A DNA stretch of 64,000 bases from Verminephrobacter eiseniae EF01-2 (GCF_000015565.1 NC_008786.1:1736001-1800000), one strand, 5' to 3'; shown: positions 33,042 through 42,001, numbered from the stretch's first letter. The notes: generated by a model not told the origin, from the letters alone. Made by a program: numbers and translations.

Positions 33042-34276
33042 GCCAAGGCTCCGCGCCGCGCGGCCTGGGTGTCGAACGCCCGCGCCGCGATCATGGCCTC
33101 GACCTCGGACTTGCCGAGCAGGCTGGTGGCGATGATGCGCTGCTGGATTTCGGACGTGCCCTCGAAAATCTTCGTCAGCCGCGCGTCGCGCCAGTAGCGT
33201 TCGACCGCAAACAGCTTGGTGTAGCCCGCGCCGCCGAAGATCTGCAGCGCCTGCGAGGTCACGCGCTCGGCCATTTCGGAAGCGAAGTACTTCGCCATCG
33301 ACGCCTCGCGGTCACAGCGGCGGCCGCGATCGATCTCGCCGCAGACGTAGTACAGCAACTGCCGCGCGGCCTCGATCTCGGTGGCCATGGTGGCGATCTT
33401 GAACCGGATGGCCTGGTATTCGGCAATCGGCATGCCGAACTGCTTGCGCTCGCCGGCATAGGCGATGGCGTCTTCGAGCGCGCCTTGCGCCAGGCCGATG
33501 GCCCGCGCCGCAGTGTGGGCGCGCGCGCCTTCGAGGCCCTTGGCCATCAGCAGGAAGGCTTTGCCTTGCGCGCCGATCAGGCAGTCGGCCGGCACCCGCA
33601 CTCCGTCGAGCGCCAGCTCGAAGGTTTTCCAGCCGAAGTAGCCGATCTTGGGAATCGGCGCGCCCGTCATGCCCTTCGGAAAGCTGCCGCGCTCCTTCTC
33701 GATCAGGAAGCAGGAGATGCCCTCCCCGCGCTGGCCCGCGCTGGCGGGTGCGCTGGTGCGCGCGAACAGCGACAGGTAGTCCGCGCCGTCGGCGAAGGTG
33801 CACCAGTACTTGTTGCCGGTCAGCACCCATTCGTCGCCCTCGCGCACCGCGCGGCAGGAGATCGATGCCAGGTCCGAGCCGGTGTCGGGCTCCGAGAGCG
33901 CGCTCGCATTGAGGAATTCGCCGCGCGCCACGCGCGGCAAGTACTTCGCCTTCATCTCCTCGGACATGGCCGATTTGATCCAGCCGCCTTGCCCGCGCGC
34001 CACGATGGACGCCACCGACATCCATCCGCGCGCGAGCTGCTCGCAGATCAGGCAGTACTCGAAATAGCCCAGGCCCATGCCGCCGTACTGCTCGGGAATC
34101 ATGATCCCGAAGTAGCCCATGCCGGCCATCTTCTGGCGCAGCGCCATCGGGATCTCGGCATCAGGGCCGTCGAGCTGGTTGGCCACCGGCAGCACCTGCC
34201 GGATCGTGAAATCGCGGGCGGCATCGCGGATCATGCGACGCTCTTCGGTCATGTAGCCCAGTCCATCTTCCGACAT
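33038..34276 (-). CDS. Acyl-CoA dehydrogenase
   Basis: A 412-residue FAD-dependent acyl-CoA dehydrogenase: GYFGIMIPEQYGGMGLGYFE, the FAD-binding NASALSEPDTGSDLASIS and WVLTGNKYWCTFAD, and the C-terminal QIFGGAGYTKLFAVERYWRD with EGTSEIQQRII. In this context, methylsuccinyl-CoA to mesaconyl-CoA is a plausible reaction. The start at 34274-34276 has a GAGGA ribosome-binding site; a longer upstream reading overlaps the next MaoC gene. Confidence 0.92.
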   Translation of the reverse strand: MSEDGLGYMTEERRMIRDAARDFTIRQVLPVANQLDGPDAEIPMALRQKMAGMGYFGIMIPEQYGGMGLGYFEYCLICEQLARGWMSVASIVARGQGGWIKSAMSEEMKAKYLPRVARGEFLNASALSEPDTGSDLASISCRAVREGDEWVLTGNKYWCTFADGADYLSLFARTSAPASAGQRGEGISCFLIEKERGSFPKGMTGAPIPKIGYFGWKTFELALDGVRVPADCLIGAQGKAFLLMAKGLEGARAHTAARAIGLAQGALEDAIAYAGERKQFGMPIAEYQAIRFKIATMATEIEAARQLLYYVCGEIDRGRRCDREASMAKYFASEMAERVTSQALQIFGGAGYTKLFAVERYWRDARLTKIFEGTSEIQQRIIATSLLGKSEVEAMIAARAFDTQAARRGALA

Positions 34277-34278
34277 CT

Positions 34279-34779
34279 TCAGTTCCTCGTTTTGACCAGA
34301 TTCGAGCGCTTGAAGGCGATGACCTCGTCGCCCCGTTGATTCGTGCCGCGCGTGTGCCAGGTCACGATGCCGTAGCCCGGGCGGTTGCGCGCCAGCCGCC
34401 TGGCAAGCACCTCGGAGCACGCATGGAGCGTGTCGCCCGGATAGACGCGGCGCAGGTAGACCAACTCGTCGACGCCCAGAAAAGGGCCACCGCCCTCGGA
34501 CAAATCCTCGACCGACAGGCCGAACACCGTGTTGAACACCAGCAGCGGATTGACCACAGTCGCCGGATGCCCGTGCGCGTTGGCGAAGGCCGCGTTGGTG
34601 TAGTGCGGGTTGTAGTGCAGGGTCAGCGCCGAGAACAGGGTGTTGTCGGCCTGCGTCACCGTGCGGCCCCAGTGGTGGACGAATTTCCGCCCGAGCGCAA
34701 AGTCTTCGTAGCGATGGCCGCGGGCCCGCAGCGTCGCGTCGGCCTGCAACCGTGCGACCGTGAGTTCATCGGGAGTCAT
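34279..34779 (-). CDS. MaoC-like (hotdog) hydratase 2
   Basis: A 166-residue MaoC-type protein: YEDFALGRKFVHHWGRTVTQ, ADNTLFSALTLHYNPHYTNA (a hydratase-2-like segment with the catalytic His region) and VYLRRVYPGDTLHACSEVL. This half carries the more typical hydratase signature. Its ATG overlaps the stop of the MmgE/PrpD gene by 4 bp and the dehydrogenase follows after 2 bp. Confidence 0.87.
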   Translation of the reverse strand: MTPDELTVARLQADATLRARGHRYEDFALGRKFVHHWGRTVTQADNTLFSALTLHYNPHYTNAAFANAHGHPATVVNPLLVFNTVFGLSVEDLSEGGGPFLGVDELVYLRRVYPGDTLHACSEVLARRLARNRPGYGIVTWHTRGTNQRGDEVIAFKRSNLVKTRN

Positions 34780-36224
34780 CGAATGGCGTCCAGCAGTGGT
34801 TGGAGGGTGGGCGCGCGGTCCAGCGCCACGATGGCCTCGACCAGGCGGCCGAAGCGCTCGGGGCCGATCACCGGCTCGGCGATCGAGCGCGCCTTTGCCA
34901 GCAGCCGCGTCCATTGGGCGCAGAGATCGGTGGCAGGAATGGCGACGTTGGCCGTCTGCGTGAACGACTGCCCCTGCCGGGTGCGCATGGACACCTGCGC
35001 AGCGTTGCCATCGCCGGTGGCCGTGATGACCAGTGCGATGCGCTGGCGCGCCTCGATGTAGCGCGCATCGAGCGCCGTTGCATCGGCATAGAGGCCCAGG
35101 TCGGCGGTGTCGGCGCCGTCCAGCGCCAGCGCGGCCAGGTGCTTGATGGAGAACTTCACGCCGAGCCCGGTCTTCGGGTCCTCGATGTCGCAGACGCCGC
35201 GCTGGTTGCCCGCGACCGTGATCGTCATCCCCTCCAGCGCATCCAGGCCGACGGCGTGTTGCTGGCGCAACTGGCGAATGGCTTCGATCGTCGAATGCGT
35301 GAGGTAGCAGGCCGCGTGGTATTTGAAGAGCGTGCTCTCGATGGCAAAGCCGGCAGCGGTATCGATCGGCGCAACGAACGGATGGCGTTCGGGCGCCATC
35401 GTCAGCGCAAAGCCCTGGGGACACTCGATGCCGCAGTCGTTGGCGCTGAACCCGCGCAGCGCCAGTTGCGTTGCCATCAGGCCATTCATCGCCGCCTTGC
35501 CCGCATGCAGGGGCTTGGCCATGGTGCCGAACATGCTCTTGAGGCCCGCAGCCTGTGTCGCTGCGAGCCCGAGCGCGTGGGCCGTCTGATCTTCGCTGAG
35601 CCGGCGCAGGCTGGCGCAGGCGGCAGCAGCGCCGAAGGTGCCGACGGTGCCGGTGGCGTGGAAGCCGTGCAGATAGTGGCTCGGCCCGAGCATCTCGCCG
35701 ATGCGCGCCTCCACCTCGTGCCCGACCACCAGTGCGCGCAGCAATTGCCGGCCGCAGGCGTTTCCGATCTGGGCGCTGGCCAGCGCGGCCGGAACCACCG
35801 GCGCGCTCGGGTGGCCGATCATGTTCGATGACACATCGTCGAAGTCCAGCGCGTGGCCCGCCGCGCCGTTGATCAACGCCGCATCGTGCGGCCGGGCACG
35901 GGCGCCGCCGCTGGCGAGCAAGGTGCAAGGCAGGTCGGCCGATCCGCCGTATTCTTCGGCCAGCATACGGACCAATGGCTCCGATGCGCCGGCAATGCCG
36001 ACGGCAAGCCAGTCGAGCATCACATGCCTGGCCCATTCGAATGCGCCGGGGCTGATGGCAGCAGCGCCGGTCCCGCTGATCCATCGGGCGAGCAGCCGCG
36101 TTGCCGCGACTTGGCCGTCGCCGGCCTGGTTGCGTGTTTTCACTGCGTTCGTTGCCGGAATCGACCCGGCTTTTGTTCGTTGATCGCAATGAGTATTGAA
36201 CGGTCCTGCGCGCAAAGGCATCAT
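34776..36224 (-). CDS. MmgE/PrpD-family protein
   Basis: A 482-residue MmgE/PrpD-fold protein: HVMLDWLAVGIAGASEP, NGAAGHALDFDDVSSNMIGH (with the conserved DFDD and HPSAP), AAGLKSMFGTMAKPLHAGKA and KYHAACYLTHS. The family includes 2-methylcitrate dehydratase and cis-aconitate decarboxylase. As first gene of an operon fitting itaconate/mesaconate-CoA chemistry, either activity could feed it. The N-terminal start (36222-36224) lies inside a long palindrome, so the true start may be further in. Confidence 0.85.
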   Translation of the reverse strand: MMPLRAGPFNTHCDQRTKAGSIPATNAVKTRNQAGDGQVAATRLLARWISGTGAAAISPGAFEWARHVMLDWLAVGIAGASEPLVRMLAEEYGGSADLPCTLLASGGARARPHDAALINGAAGHALDFDDVSSNMIGHPSAPVVPAALASAQIGNACGRQLLRALVVGHEVEARIGEMLGPSHYLHGFHATGTVGTFGAAAACASLRRLSEDQTAHALGLAATQAAGLKSMFGTMAKPLHAGKAAMNGLMATQLALRGFSANDCGIECPQGFALTMAPERHPFVAPIDTAAGFAIESTLFKYHAACYLTHSTIEAIRQLRQQHAVGLDALEGMTITVAGNQRGVCDIEDPKTGLGVKFSIKHLAALALDGADTADLGLYADATALDARYIEARQRIALVITATGDGNAAQVSMRTRQGQSFTQTANVAIPATDLCAQWTRLLAKARSIAEPVIGPERFGRLVEAIVALDRAPTLQPLLDAIR

Positions 36225-36269
36225 GGATGTGATGGATGCGGCGCCCCGTCATTCATCACATCCATGATG
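36219..36269. promoter_or_regulatory. 51-bp near-perfect palindrome over the operon start
   Basis: CATCATGGATGTGATG (36219-36234) and its exact reverse complement (36254-36269), extended inward by a G-T position and three more pairs to about 20 bp per arm with an 11-nt loop. It covers the first codons assigned to the MmgE/PrpD gene. There is no T-run. It may be an operator for a dimeric regulator or a recombination scar at the edge of the rearranged region. Confidence 0.65.
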
Positions 36270-36356
36270 GCCGTGCCGATCGCCAGTCGCCAAACTCCAT
36301 CGGCATCTGGCAGCCGCCCGCTTCGGCCGTCGCTCGTTTCCACACTCTGCTGACCC

Positions 36357-36452
36357 ATGAACACCCAGCCATCACACAAGCTGCGTCGCTCCGCGATGTA
36401 CGTCCCCGCCACCCATCTGCGCGCCCTGGCCAAGGTCGGCGGCCTTGGCTAA
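36357..36452 (+). pseudogene. N-terminal stump of a CitE/HpcH-type lyase
   Basis: A 31-codon open frame, MNTQPSHKLRRSAMYVPATH then LRALAKVGGLG and TAA. It matches the first residues of citrate lyase beta/HpcH-type proteins (RRSxxYVPA, RALAK) and then stops where DAVVLDLEDAV should follow. It is divergent from the CoA-ester operon. The rest of the gene is missing, so this marks a deletion or insertion junction. Confidence 0.5.
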
Positions 36453-36929
36453 GGCGCAAGAACTCGGCTCCACGCGATTCCAGCATCAAGCCGCAGACGA
36501 CTTGGTGCAGCAGGTTGTTGAGGTCGATGGGCAATGGTGTTTGCGCAGCGGGCCACTTCCTCCGTGGAGTAGCCAGCAGCCACCGATCGACGCAGACGAG
36601 CTGACGTCGAGCGTTCGGGAGACCAAAGACCGCGCTGCGCTTCATTGAATGAAGCGCGGGCAGAGTAGCGCGCGGCAGTGGACCGGGAGTTAGAGGCCGA
36701 TGGGCGCGTGGCGACAGCTGATGTTTACGCCTTTCGGCTGATCAAAACCCCGGCCTGCGTGGGAGCCTTACTGTCGAGATATTCACGGCGATGACGCAAG
36801 ACCGGCGCGATAGAGCGACTGGATGGTCGCCGCAGGAAGTGGCAGCCCAGGTTCTGCGGCATGTCGCGGAATACCGCCAGTCCGAAGCGCCGATCATGGG
36901 TGCCATCGTTCAGGCCACCGAACTGCTGG
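36453..36929. other. Rearranged region without a recognised gene
   Basis: About 480 bp between the CitE stump and the IS66 relic. Short open frames exist on both strands, one minus-strand frame with IDLNNLLHQVVCGLMLESRG that could be a transposase fragment, but none can be assigned. Confidence 0.4.
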
Positions 36930-37125
36930 CTCCCAGGCGTTTCTGAACCAGCCGACGAAGCGGGCCTGCGTGTGAACAAGTCACTGCACTGGCTGCATAC
37001 GCTGGTTCCCGAGGGACTGACTTGGGCGGCGCACCATACCAAACGCGGCGCGCAGTCGTTTGCTGATTTCTGCCACAGTTCATCGGCACGCTGGTGCATG
37101 ACGGCCGGACACCCCGCCGCACACT
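36930..37125 (+). pseudogene. IS66-type transposase fragment
   Basis: EPADEAGLRVNKSLHWLHTL followed by LTWAAHHTKRGAQSFADF matches the DDE region of IS66 TnpC transposases. After this the frame breaks: the expected LVHDGWTPY appears only after a shift (TLVHDGRTP). No complete element or ends are visible. Confidence 0.65.
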
Positions 37126-37196
37126 GCTGCCCAATGTCAGGCAGGAAATTTAGAGATGTTTTTTTCTTTCGGTGAGCAAAATATAGGACACATGTC

Positions 37197-37210
37197 GTAT
37201 CATAAGATAC
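37197..37210. promoter_or_regulatory. Palindrome GTATCATAAGATAC
   Basis: Perfect 5-bp arms with a 4-bp centre in an AT-rich stretch upstream of the IS630 relic and the MocR gene. The GATAC half-site recurs in the palindrome at 43840-43852, upstream of the DoxX operon. Confidence 0.35.
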
Positions 37211-37362
37211 TTTTAGCGACCAATGCACAAACACTGTGTCAATCTTTTTGATGCGTTCACCCAAGCCTTTCGGGGTTTAGCGCTTCAGCCGCGCTTTTGT
37301 TGGCGGGCTGGGGTGTGGGCTTGGCAGGCTGATTCCATTCATGAATCATTTTGGAGAAAATC

Positions 37363-37881
37363 ATGCCATGTCCTACCAGTGGAAACGACGAAGTGTCGAG
37401 ATATGCCCGCGAGGCGATAACGTCAGCGCAAACGATCGAGCAGCTACGCCAGGCGCAGGCTGTCGTTTTGCCGCTGAATCATGGTTTGAGTTTGACTGAC
37501 ACGGCGCGGATTATTGGCGTATCACCAGGCTGGGCTTGCCAATTGCGCCGTCGTTTCACGCATGACCAGATGGCAGGGGCGCCCGGTGCCCCCACTGCCG
37601 GCGGGTGCAGGCGCCAGAACATGCGTCTGCAAGAGGAACGAAAGTTTTTAGCACCTTTTTTGCGTCGGCAGCCGAAGGCGGCCTACCCGTTGTCGGTCGG
37701 ATCAAAGCAGCGTTGGATCAGTACCTGGGGCGGACAGTGGCATTGGTATCAGTGTATAAACTGCTGCACCGCCACGGCTGGATGCCAAGGCATGTTGACG
37801 CAAGAATATACCTGCACCTATGGCGCAGTGGATGTCTGTACGGGTGAGATCGATAGCCTGATTCTCACGTATGATGAGTAG
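37363..37881 (+). pseudogene. IS630-type transposase, frame-shifted with internal deletion
   Basis: The N-terminal HTH part (TIEQLRQAQAVVLPLNHGLS, then TDTARIIGVSPGWACQLRRR) is intact. It then shifts frame: KVFSTFFASAAEGGLPVVGR, IKAALDQYLGRTVALVSVYK and LLHRHGW appear in another frame. The ending YTCTYGAVDVCTGEIDSL is a later DDE-domain segment, with the part between lost. The element is dead and no terminal repeats are identified. Confidence 0.65.
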
Positions 37882-37909
37882 TTACAAAGAAAGTAGATGG
37901 AGAGATAAA

Positions 37910-39367
37910 ATGAAAAAATCTTCATTGCATACACTTACTGCTTTGGACTGCGACAAAAGCATGCCGCTCTATCGCCAGGTGTATCAGCGGTTCATCTGTG
38001 CGATTAAGCAGGACATTTTTTCATCCGGGCAGCGTGTTCCCTCGATACGGGCACTTGCCAGTGAACTACGGATATCACGCAATACGGTCGAGGTGGCATA
38101 TAACTTGTTGATTGGCGAGGGGCATCTGGAGGCGCAAGGACAGGCAGGGACTATCGTATCTCCTGTGTCTCCGTACTTGCGAGCTGCAATGAATCATAGA
38201 ACTCCGGGACGAGAAATAAATGATCATAAAACCCTTGCGAGGACAGGAAACGATTCACTGTACGATACGGCATCAGAACTTCAGCCGCTACCGTATCAAC
38301 TTGGCTTGCCTGCGCTGGACATGTTTCCGCACAAATTGTGGTCGAGTTTGATCGCGCAGCAAATACGCAAGCAAAGTCGATGCCACGCTTATCCTCATTC
38401 GGCGGGGCATTCACAACTACGCGAAGCAATTGCTGCTTATTTGCACATCTCGCGTGGATTGGACTGTACGCCGGAGCAGGTCTTCATTACCTCAGGCTAT
38501 CGGGGCTCCATCGGGTTGATAGGACGCACATTACTTCGTCCGCTTGATCAGGTCTGGCTGGAAGATCCGTGCTTTCCGCCCGGCTTTCACTTGATGTCCG
38601 AAATGGGCGCACAGCTGATGCCGGTGCCTGTAGATGAACATGGGCTTTGTGTCGCGGAAGGCAGAGCGCGGGCACCACATGCCCGATTTGCGCTGGTGAC
38701 ACCGGCGCACCAAAGTCCACTTGGTGTTTCGTTATCATTGGTGCGACGACTGGAGTTGTTGGCTTGGGCGGAGCAGAACAATTCTTTTATCATTGAAGAC
38801 GATTATGATAGTGAATACCGCTATGATGGGTGGCCATTACCAGTACTGGCCAGTTTGGGAGTTAACGACAACGTTCTTTACCTCGGTACATTTAGCAAGG
38901 TGCTCAGTCCGGCTTTGCGCATTGCTTATTTGGTTGTACCGAAACCTTTGATACAGCAGTTCAATAAATCTTGTCCCATCGTGAATGATGGCTGTCCGTT
39001 GCTGATTCAGGGTGTGATCGCCGATTTTATCAACGAAGGTTATTTCGCCAGGCATCTGAAGAAAATGCGCACACTGTATTCCGAACGACGGGAGATGGTT
39101 ATTGAGAGTCTGCACATGGTATTTGGTGACCGCTTGCGTTTTGACGCGCCAGCTTGTGGACTTCATCTTCTAGCTCGTCTGGATCACGCTGAAGATGATT
39201 TGCAATTGGCTCAGCGTGCCAAGCGTCAGCAATTTGGCGTGGCAGCGCTGTCGGTGCGCAACATAGAGGCTGAGTGTGGCAAGGGGTTACTATTGGGTTT
39301 TGCCAATGTGAGCTCTCGTGAACAGGCACTGCTGCAAGCCCATGGATTACATCAGTGCCTAGGGTGA
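37910..39367 (+). CDS. MocR/PdxR-type regulator (GntR HTH + aminotransferase fold)
   Basis: A 485-residue fusion. Residues about 15-90 form a GntR winged helix (YRQVYQRFICAIKQDIFSSG, RVPSIRALASELRISRNTVE), and the rest is a class I aminotransferase-like domain with the PLP lysine in LGTFSKVLSPALRI and EDDYDSEYRY. MocR proteins sense PLP or amino compounds. GGAGAGA before the ATG at 37910 sets the start. It converges on the operon ending at 39395 and is a candidate regulator for it. Base composition is AT-richer than the flanks. Confidence 0.88.
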   Translation: MKKSSLHTLTALDCDKSMPLYRQVYQRFICAIKQDIFSSGQRVPSIRALASELRISRNTVEVAYNLLIGEGHLEAQGQAGTIVSPVSPYLRAAMNHRTPGREINDHKTLARTGNDSLYDTASELQPLPYQLGLPALDMFPHKLWSSLIAQQIRKQSRCHAYPHSAGHSQLREAIAAYLHISRGLDCTPEQVFITSGYRGSIGLIGRTLLRPLDQVWLEDPCFPPGFHLMSEMGAQLMPVPVDEHGLCVAEGRARAPHARFALVTPAHQSPLGVSLSLVRRLELLAWAEQNNSFIIEDDYDSEYRYDGWPLPVLASLGVNDNVLYLGTFSKVLSPALRIAYLVVPKPLIQQFNKSCPIVNDGCPLLIQGVIADFINEGYFARHLKKMRTLYSERREMVIESLHMVFGDRLRFDAPACGLHLLARLDHAEDDLQLAQRAKRQQFGVAALSVRNIEAECGKGLLLGFANVSSREQALLQAHGLHQCLG

Positions 39368-39394
39368 ACGATCTCATCTCCGGATGGGGTGCAA

Positions 39395-39787
39395 TCAATC
39401 CGGTATTACAGCGGTAGCTTCAATTTCAACCTTGGCTCCATCGACCATCAATGCTGTAACCTGGAAGGCGCTCATCGGCGGATAGTGGCCAATCAATTCC
39501 CGGTATGCTCGTCCGACTTCGCGCGCCTGTTCAATATATGCATCATGATCGGTCACATACCAAGTCAGGCGCACCAGGTGCTCTGGACGAGCTCCAGTTT
39601 CTGCCAGCACGGCAACAATGTTTTTTAACGCCTGAATAGCCTGATCGGCGTATCGTGAACTGTGAAATTGCTCTTGGCTGTCCCAGCCCAGTTGCCCTGA
39701 AGTGAAAACCAGTGTGCCACGCGTGGATATGCCGTTGGCATATCCACGCGGACGAACCCACCCTGGTGGCTGGAGTATCTGCATCAT
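39395..39787 (-). CDS. RidA-family protein
   Basis: A 130-residue YjgF/YER057c/UK114 (RidA) protein, last gene of the minus-strand operon. RidA enzymes hydrolyse reactive enamines or imines released by PLP enzymes. TRGTLVFTSGQLGWDSQ, LVRLTWYVTDHDAY and the ending VEIEATAVI follow the family; the conserved Arg-Glu pair corresponds to the LVRLTWY and IEATA segments. It overlaps the thioesterase gene by 4 bp. Confidence 0.87.
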   Translation of the reverse strand: MMQILQPPGWVRPRGYANGISTRGTLVFTSGQLGWDSQEQFHSSRYADQAIQALKNIVAVLAETGARPEHLVRLTWYVTDHDAYIEQAREVGRAYRELIGHYPPMSAFQVTALMVDGAKVEIEATAVIPD

Positions 39788-40218
39788 GCTATGTCCTCCT
39801 GCTGCGATAGCAATGCCCGCAATGCATCGCCCACATCGTCCGGCATGGGAGTCGATTTTTCTGTGTCCAGAGAGGTGAATACCAGCACTTGTTGGCAGCG
39901 CAGACGCATAATCATATCGACATGCCCTTCAAGATCCAGAGTGATGGAGCGCTGCCCCAACTTGGCAACACGTAACTGCAATGTGAGTGTGTCGCCGTGG
40001 TGTGATGGACTGATAAATTCACAATTCAATTTGACAATGGGAAGACCCAGGCGACGGTGACCGATGAAAGATGCGAAGTCTATTCCCAATCCTTCATTGA
40101 ACCAGTCTTCTATCAGCCAATTACTCAGCACGAGGTATTGGGGGAAGTACACAATGCCGGCCGGGTCACAGAAGGAGAAACGGATTGGATACTGTTTAGT
40201 GAAATGCATGTCGTGCAT
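39784..40218 (-). CDS. Hotdog acyl-CoA thioesterase (4HBT type)
   Basis: A 144-residue thioesterase of the 4-hydroxybenzoyl-CoA thioesterase superfamily. The catalytic segment RFSFCDPAGIVYFPQYLVLS contains the Asp of the D-x-x-G-I-V/H-Y-x-x-Y signature. An AAAGGAA ribosome-binding site precedes the ATG at 40216-40218; a longer in-frame start overlaps the PabA-like gene. It probably hydrolyses the CoA ester made by the ligase of the same operon, if that is active. Confidence 0.85.
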   Translation of the reverse strand: MHDMHFTKQYPIRFSFCDPAGIVYFPQYLVLSNWLIEDWFNEGLGIDFASFIGHRRLGLPIVKLNCEFISPSHHGDTLTLQLRVAKLGQRSITLDLEGHVDMIMRLRCQQVLVFTSLDTEKSTPMPDDVGDALRALLSQQEDIA

Positions 40219-40255
40219 TGGGGATTTTCCTTTGTAAAGAAGGTCGATGGCTTCC

Positions 40256-40813
40256 TCAAGCAGGAAGCTTCGTCGCTCCGATTTCAACCAGTTGCAGATA
40301 GTTGGCCAGCATGCTTAATCCCTGCTCGGTCAGCACAGACTCGGGATGAAATTGCAGTCCATAAATTGGTAAGGTACGATGGCGCAAGGCCATGATTTCC
40401 CCGAGACTGCCGTCAGTGCGCACTGCCCATGCAGTTGCCACCAATTCATCCGGTAGCGCATCAACCGCCAGCGAATGATAGCGGGCGACCTTCAGCCCGT
40501 TATCCAGACCCGCGAACAGGCTGCTCCCATCGTGATGGAGGCGCGAGACCTTGCCATGCAGCACTTCTTCTGCCCTCCGAATCTGAGCCCCGAAGGCGGC
40601 ACCAATGCATTGATGCCCAAGACAGATGCCAAGCAGGGGAAGATGACCTGCAAAATGCCGGATGGCGGCAAGCGATATGCCTGCTTCGTTTGGCGAACAA
40701 GGGCCAGGGGACAAGATAAGTGAGAGTGGATTTATCTCCTCGATTTCGGCAAGCGTGATTTCATCGTTGCGCCGTATCATGATCTCCGCACCAAGCATAC
40801 CCAGATACTTCAT
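40256..40813 (-). CDS. PabA/TrpG-like glutamine amidotransferase, N-terminus missing
   Basis: A class I glutamine amidotransferase of about 185 residues. Catalytic residues are present: the cysteine in GICLGHQ and the His-Glu in FHPES. It begins at MKYLGMLGAEIMIRRNDEIT; the family's first strand with the IDNYDSFTYN motif (about 16 residues) is absent. The ATG overlaps the MFS stop by 4 bp (ATGA), which is a clean coupling, so this may be a fixed variant and not a recent break. No PabB partner is in the window. Confidence 0.8.
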   Translation of the reverse strand: MKYLGMLGAEIMIRRNDEITLAEIEEINPLSLILSPGPCSPNEAGISLAAIRHFAGHLPLLGICLGHQCIGAAFGAQIRRAEEVLHGKVSRLHHDGSSLFAGLDNGLKVARYHSLAVDALPDELVATAWAVRTDGSLGEIMALRHRTLPIYGLQFHPESVLTEQGLSMLANYLQLVEIGATKLPA

Positions 40814-41991
40814 ACGCGGACAAAGCACAACTCTTTATTACGCCAGCCCAGCAACGCCAGGCCGAACAAAGTGCAGACCAGCGGGAACAGGTACATGCCA
40901 GTCCAGCCAAAGTGATGTACTGCAATGCCACCGAGCCAAGAGCCAAGTGCTGCGCCAAGAAAGAACACGGTCATGAACAGACTGTTGAGGCGCGAGGCAG
41001 CAAAGGGATCGAGGCTCAATACGCGGCCCTGCGTGATCACTTGTATTGAGCGCACACTGACGTCGGACATAATTAGAAAGGCAATGATCATCGGCAGTTG
41101 ACTACCCAGCCAGCAACCGGCAAGTGACACGGCGACCACGCCGGTGCCTAGCAACACGATGACGCCGCTCCAGTGCCAGTGATTTTGCAGCCAGCGCACC
41201 ATGGCCGGGGCCCCCAAAGCGACGATGGCGGTAAAGGCGAGCAGACCCGTCTGGCCCGAGCTCCAGTGCAAGGTCGCGTGCGCCAGCGACGCGAGATTGG
41301 CCCAGATGCCATTAAGCGCGGCAAAGAAGCAGGCAGCAACGAGCGCCAGCCGGCGCAACTCGGGTTGATTGAGCCACAACTGGCCTTGTTGGCGCAGCAT
41401 CGGCAAATAATGTAGCTGAGTATTGATTGCGTTTTGGCGAATATTGCGCAAGAGGGCGATTCCCAACAGCAAGGTCAATATACCAACGAGTTGGTAGACG
41501 GCACGCCAGCCGAGATGTTCGGCGCCCCAGCCCGAAAGCACTCTTGCAAGCAACAAGCCGGCAAACAGCGAAGAAAGTAGATGACCAACCACGACTGGAC
41601 GTTGCTCAGGCGCTACCGTTTTAGCGCAGTGTGCGATCAGTAATTGCCCACCGATAGAGAGAACACCGGTCAAACAAAACAAAATGGTCATGAGCACGGG
41701 TGACGGCGCCCATGACACCAGCAGCAGCACCGCCCCCAGCGAGATGATGGAGACGGGAATCAGTCGGCGCGGTGGCAGCATGTCACCAAGCGGCAGTCCG
41801 AGGATGAGCCCGACTCCATAACCAAACTGAGTGGCCACTGACAGTCTCCATAAGGTGTCGACGGGCATTTGGAAGGTGGCGGCAATCAATTGCGTCATCG
41901 ATTGGTGGTAAACCACGGCCGCAACGGAAAAACCGGTTGCCAGGCAATATAATGCGAGCGTCCAGCGTGGCAGAGAGAGTTCAGGTTTCAT
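40810..41991 (-). CDS. MFS transporter
   Basis: A 393-residue major facilitator with 12 predicted helices (LGDMLPPRR at the motif-A loop; FLGAALGSWLGGIAVHHFGW near the end). It resembles drug or metabolite efflux MFS proteins. It starts 10 bp after the ligase stop and overlaps the PabA-like gene. An upstream in-frame ATG at 42030 lies inside the ligase gene. Confidence 0.83.
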   Translation of the reverse strand: MKPELSLPRWTLALYCLATGFSVAAVVYHQSMTQLIAATFQMPVDTLWRLSVATQFGYGVGLILGLPLGDMLPPRRLIPVSIISLGAVLLLVSWAPSPVLMTILFCLTGVLSIGGQLLIAHCAKTVAPEQRPVVVGHLLSSLFAGLLLARVLSGWGAEHLGWRAVYQLVGILTLLLGIALLRNIRQNAINTQLHYLPMLRQQGQLWLNQPELRRLALVAACFFAALNGIWANLASLAHATLHWSSGQTGLLAFTAIVALGAPAMVRWLQNHWHWSGVIVLLGTGVVAVSLAGCWLGSQLPMIIAFLIMSDVSVRSIQVITQGRVLSLDPFAASRLNSLFMTVFFLGAALGSWLGGIAVHHFGWTGMYLFPLVCTLFGLALLGWRNKELCFVRV

Positions 41992-42001
41992 GGCGTAACT
42001 C

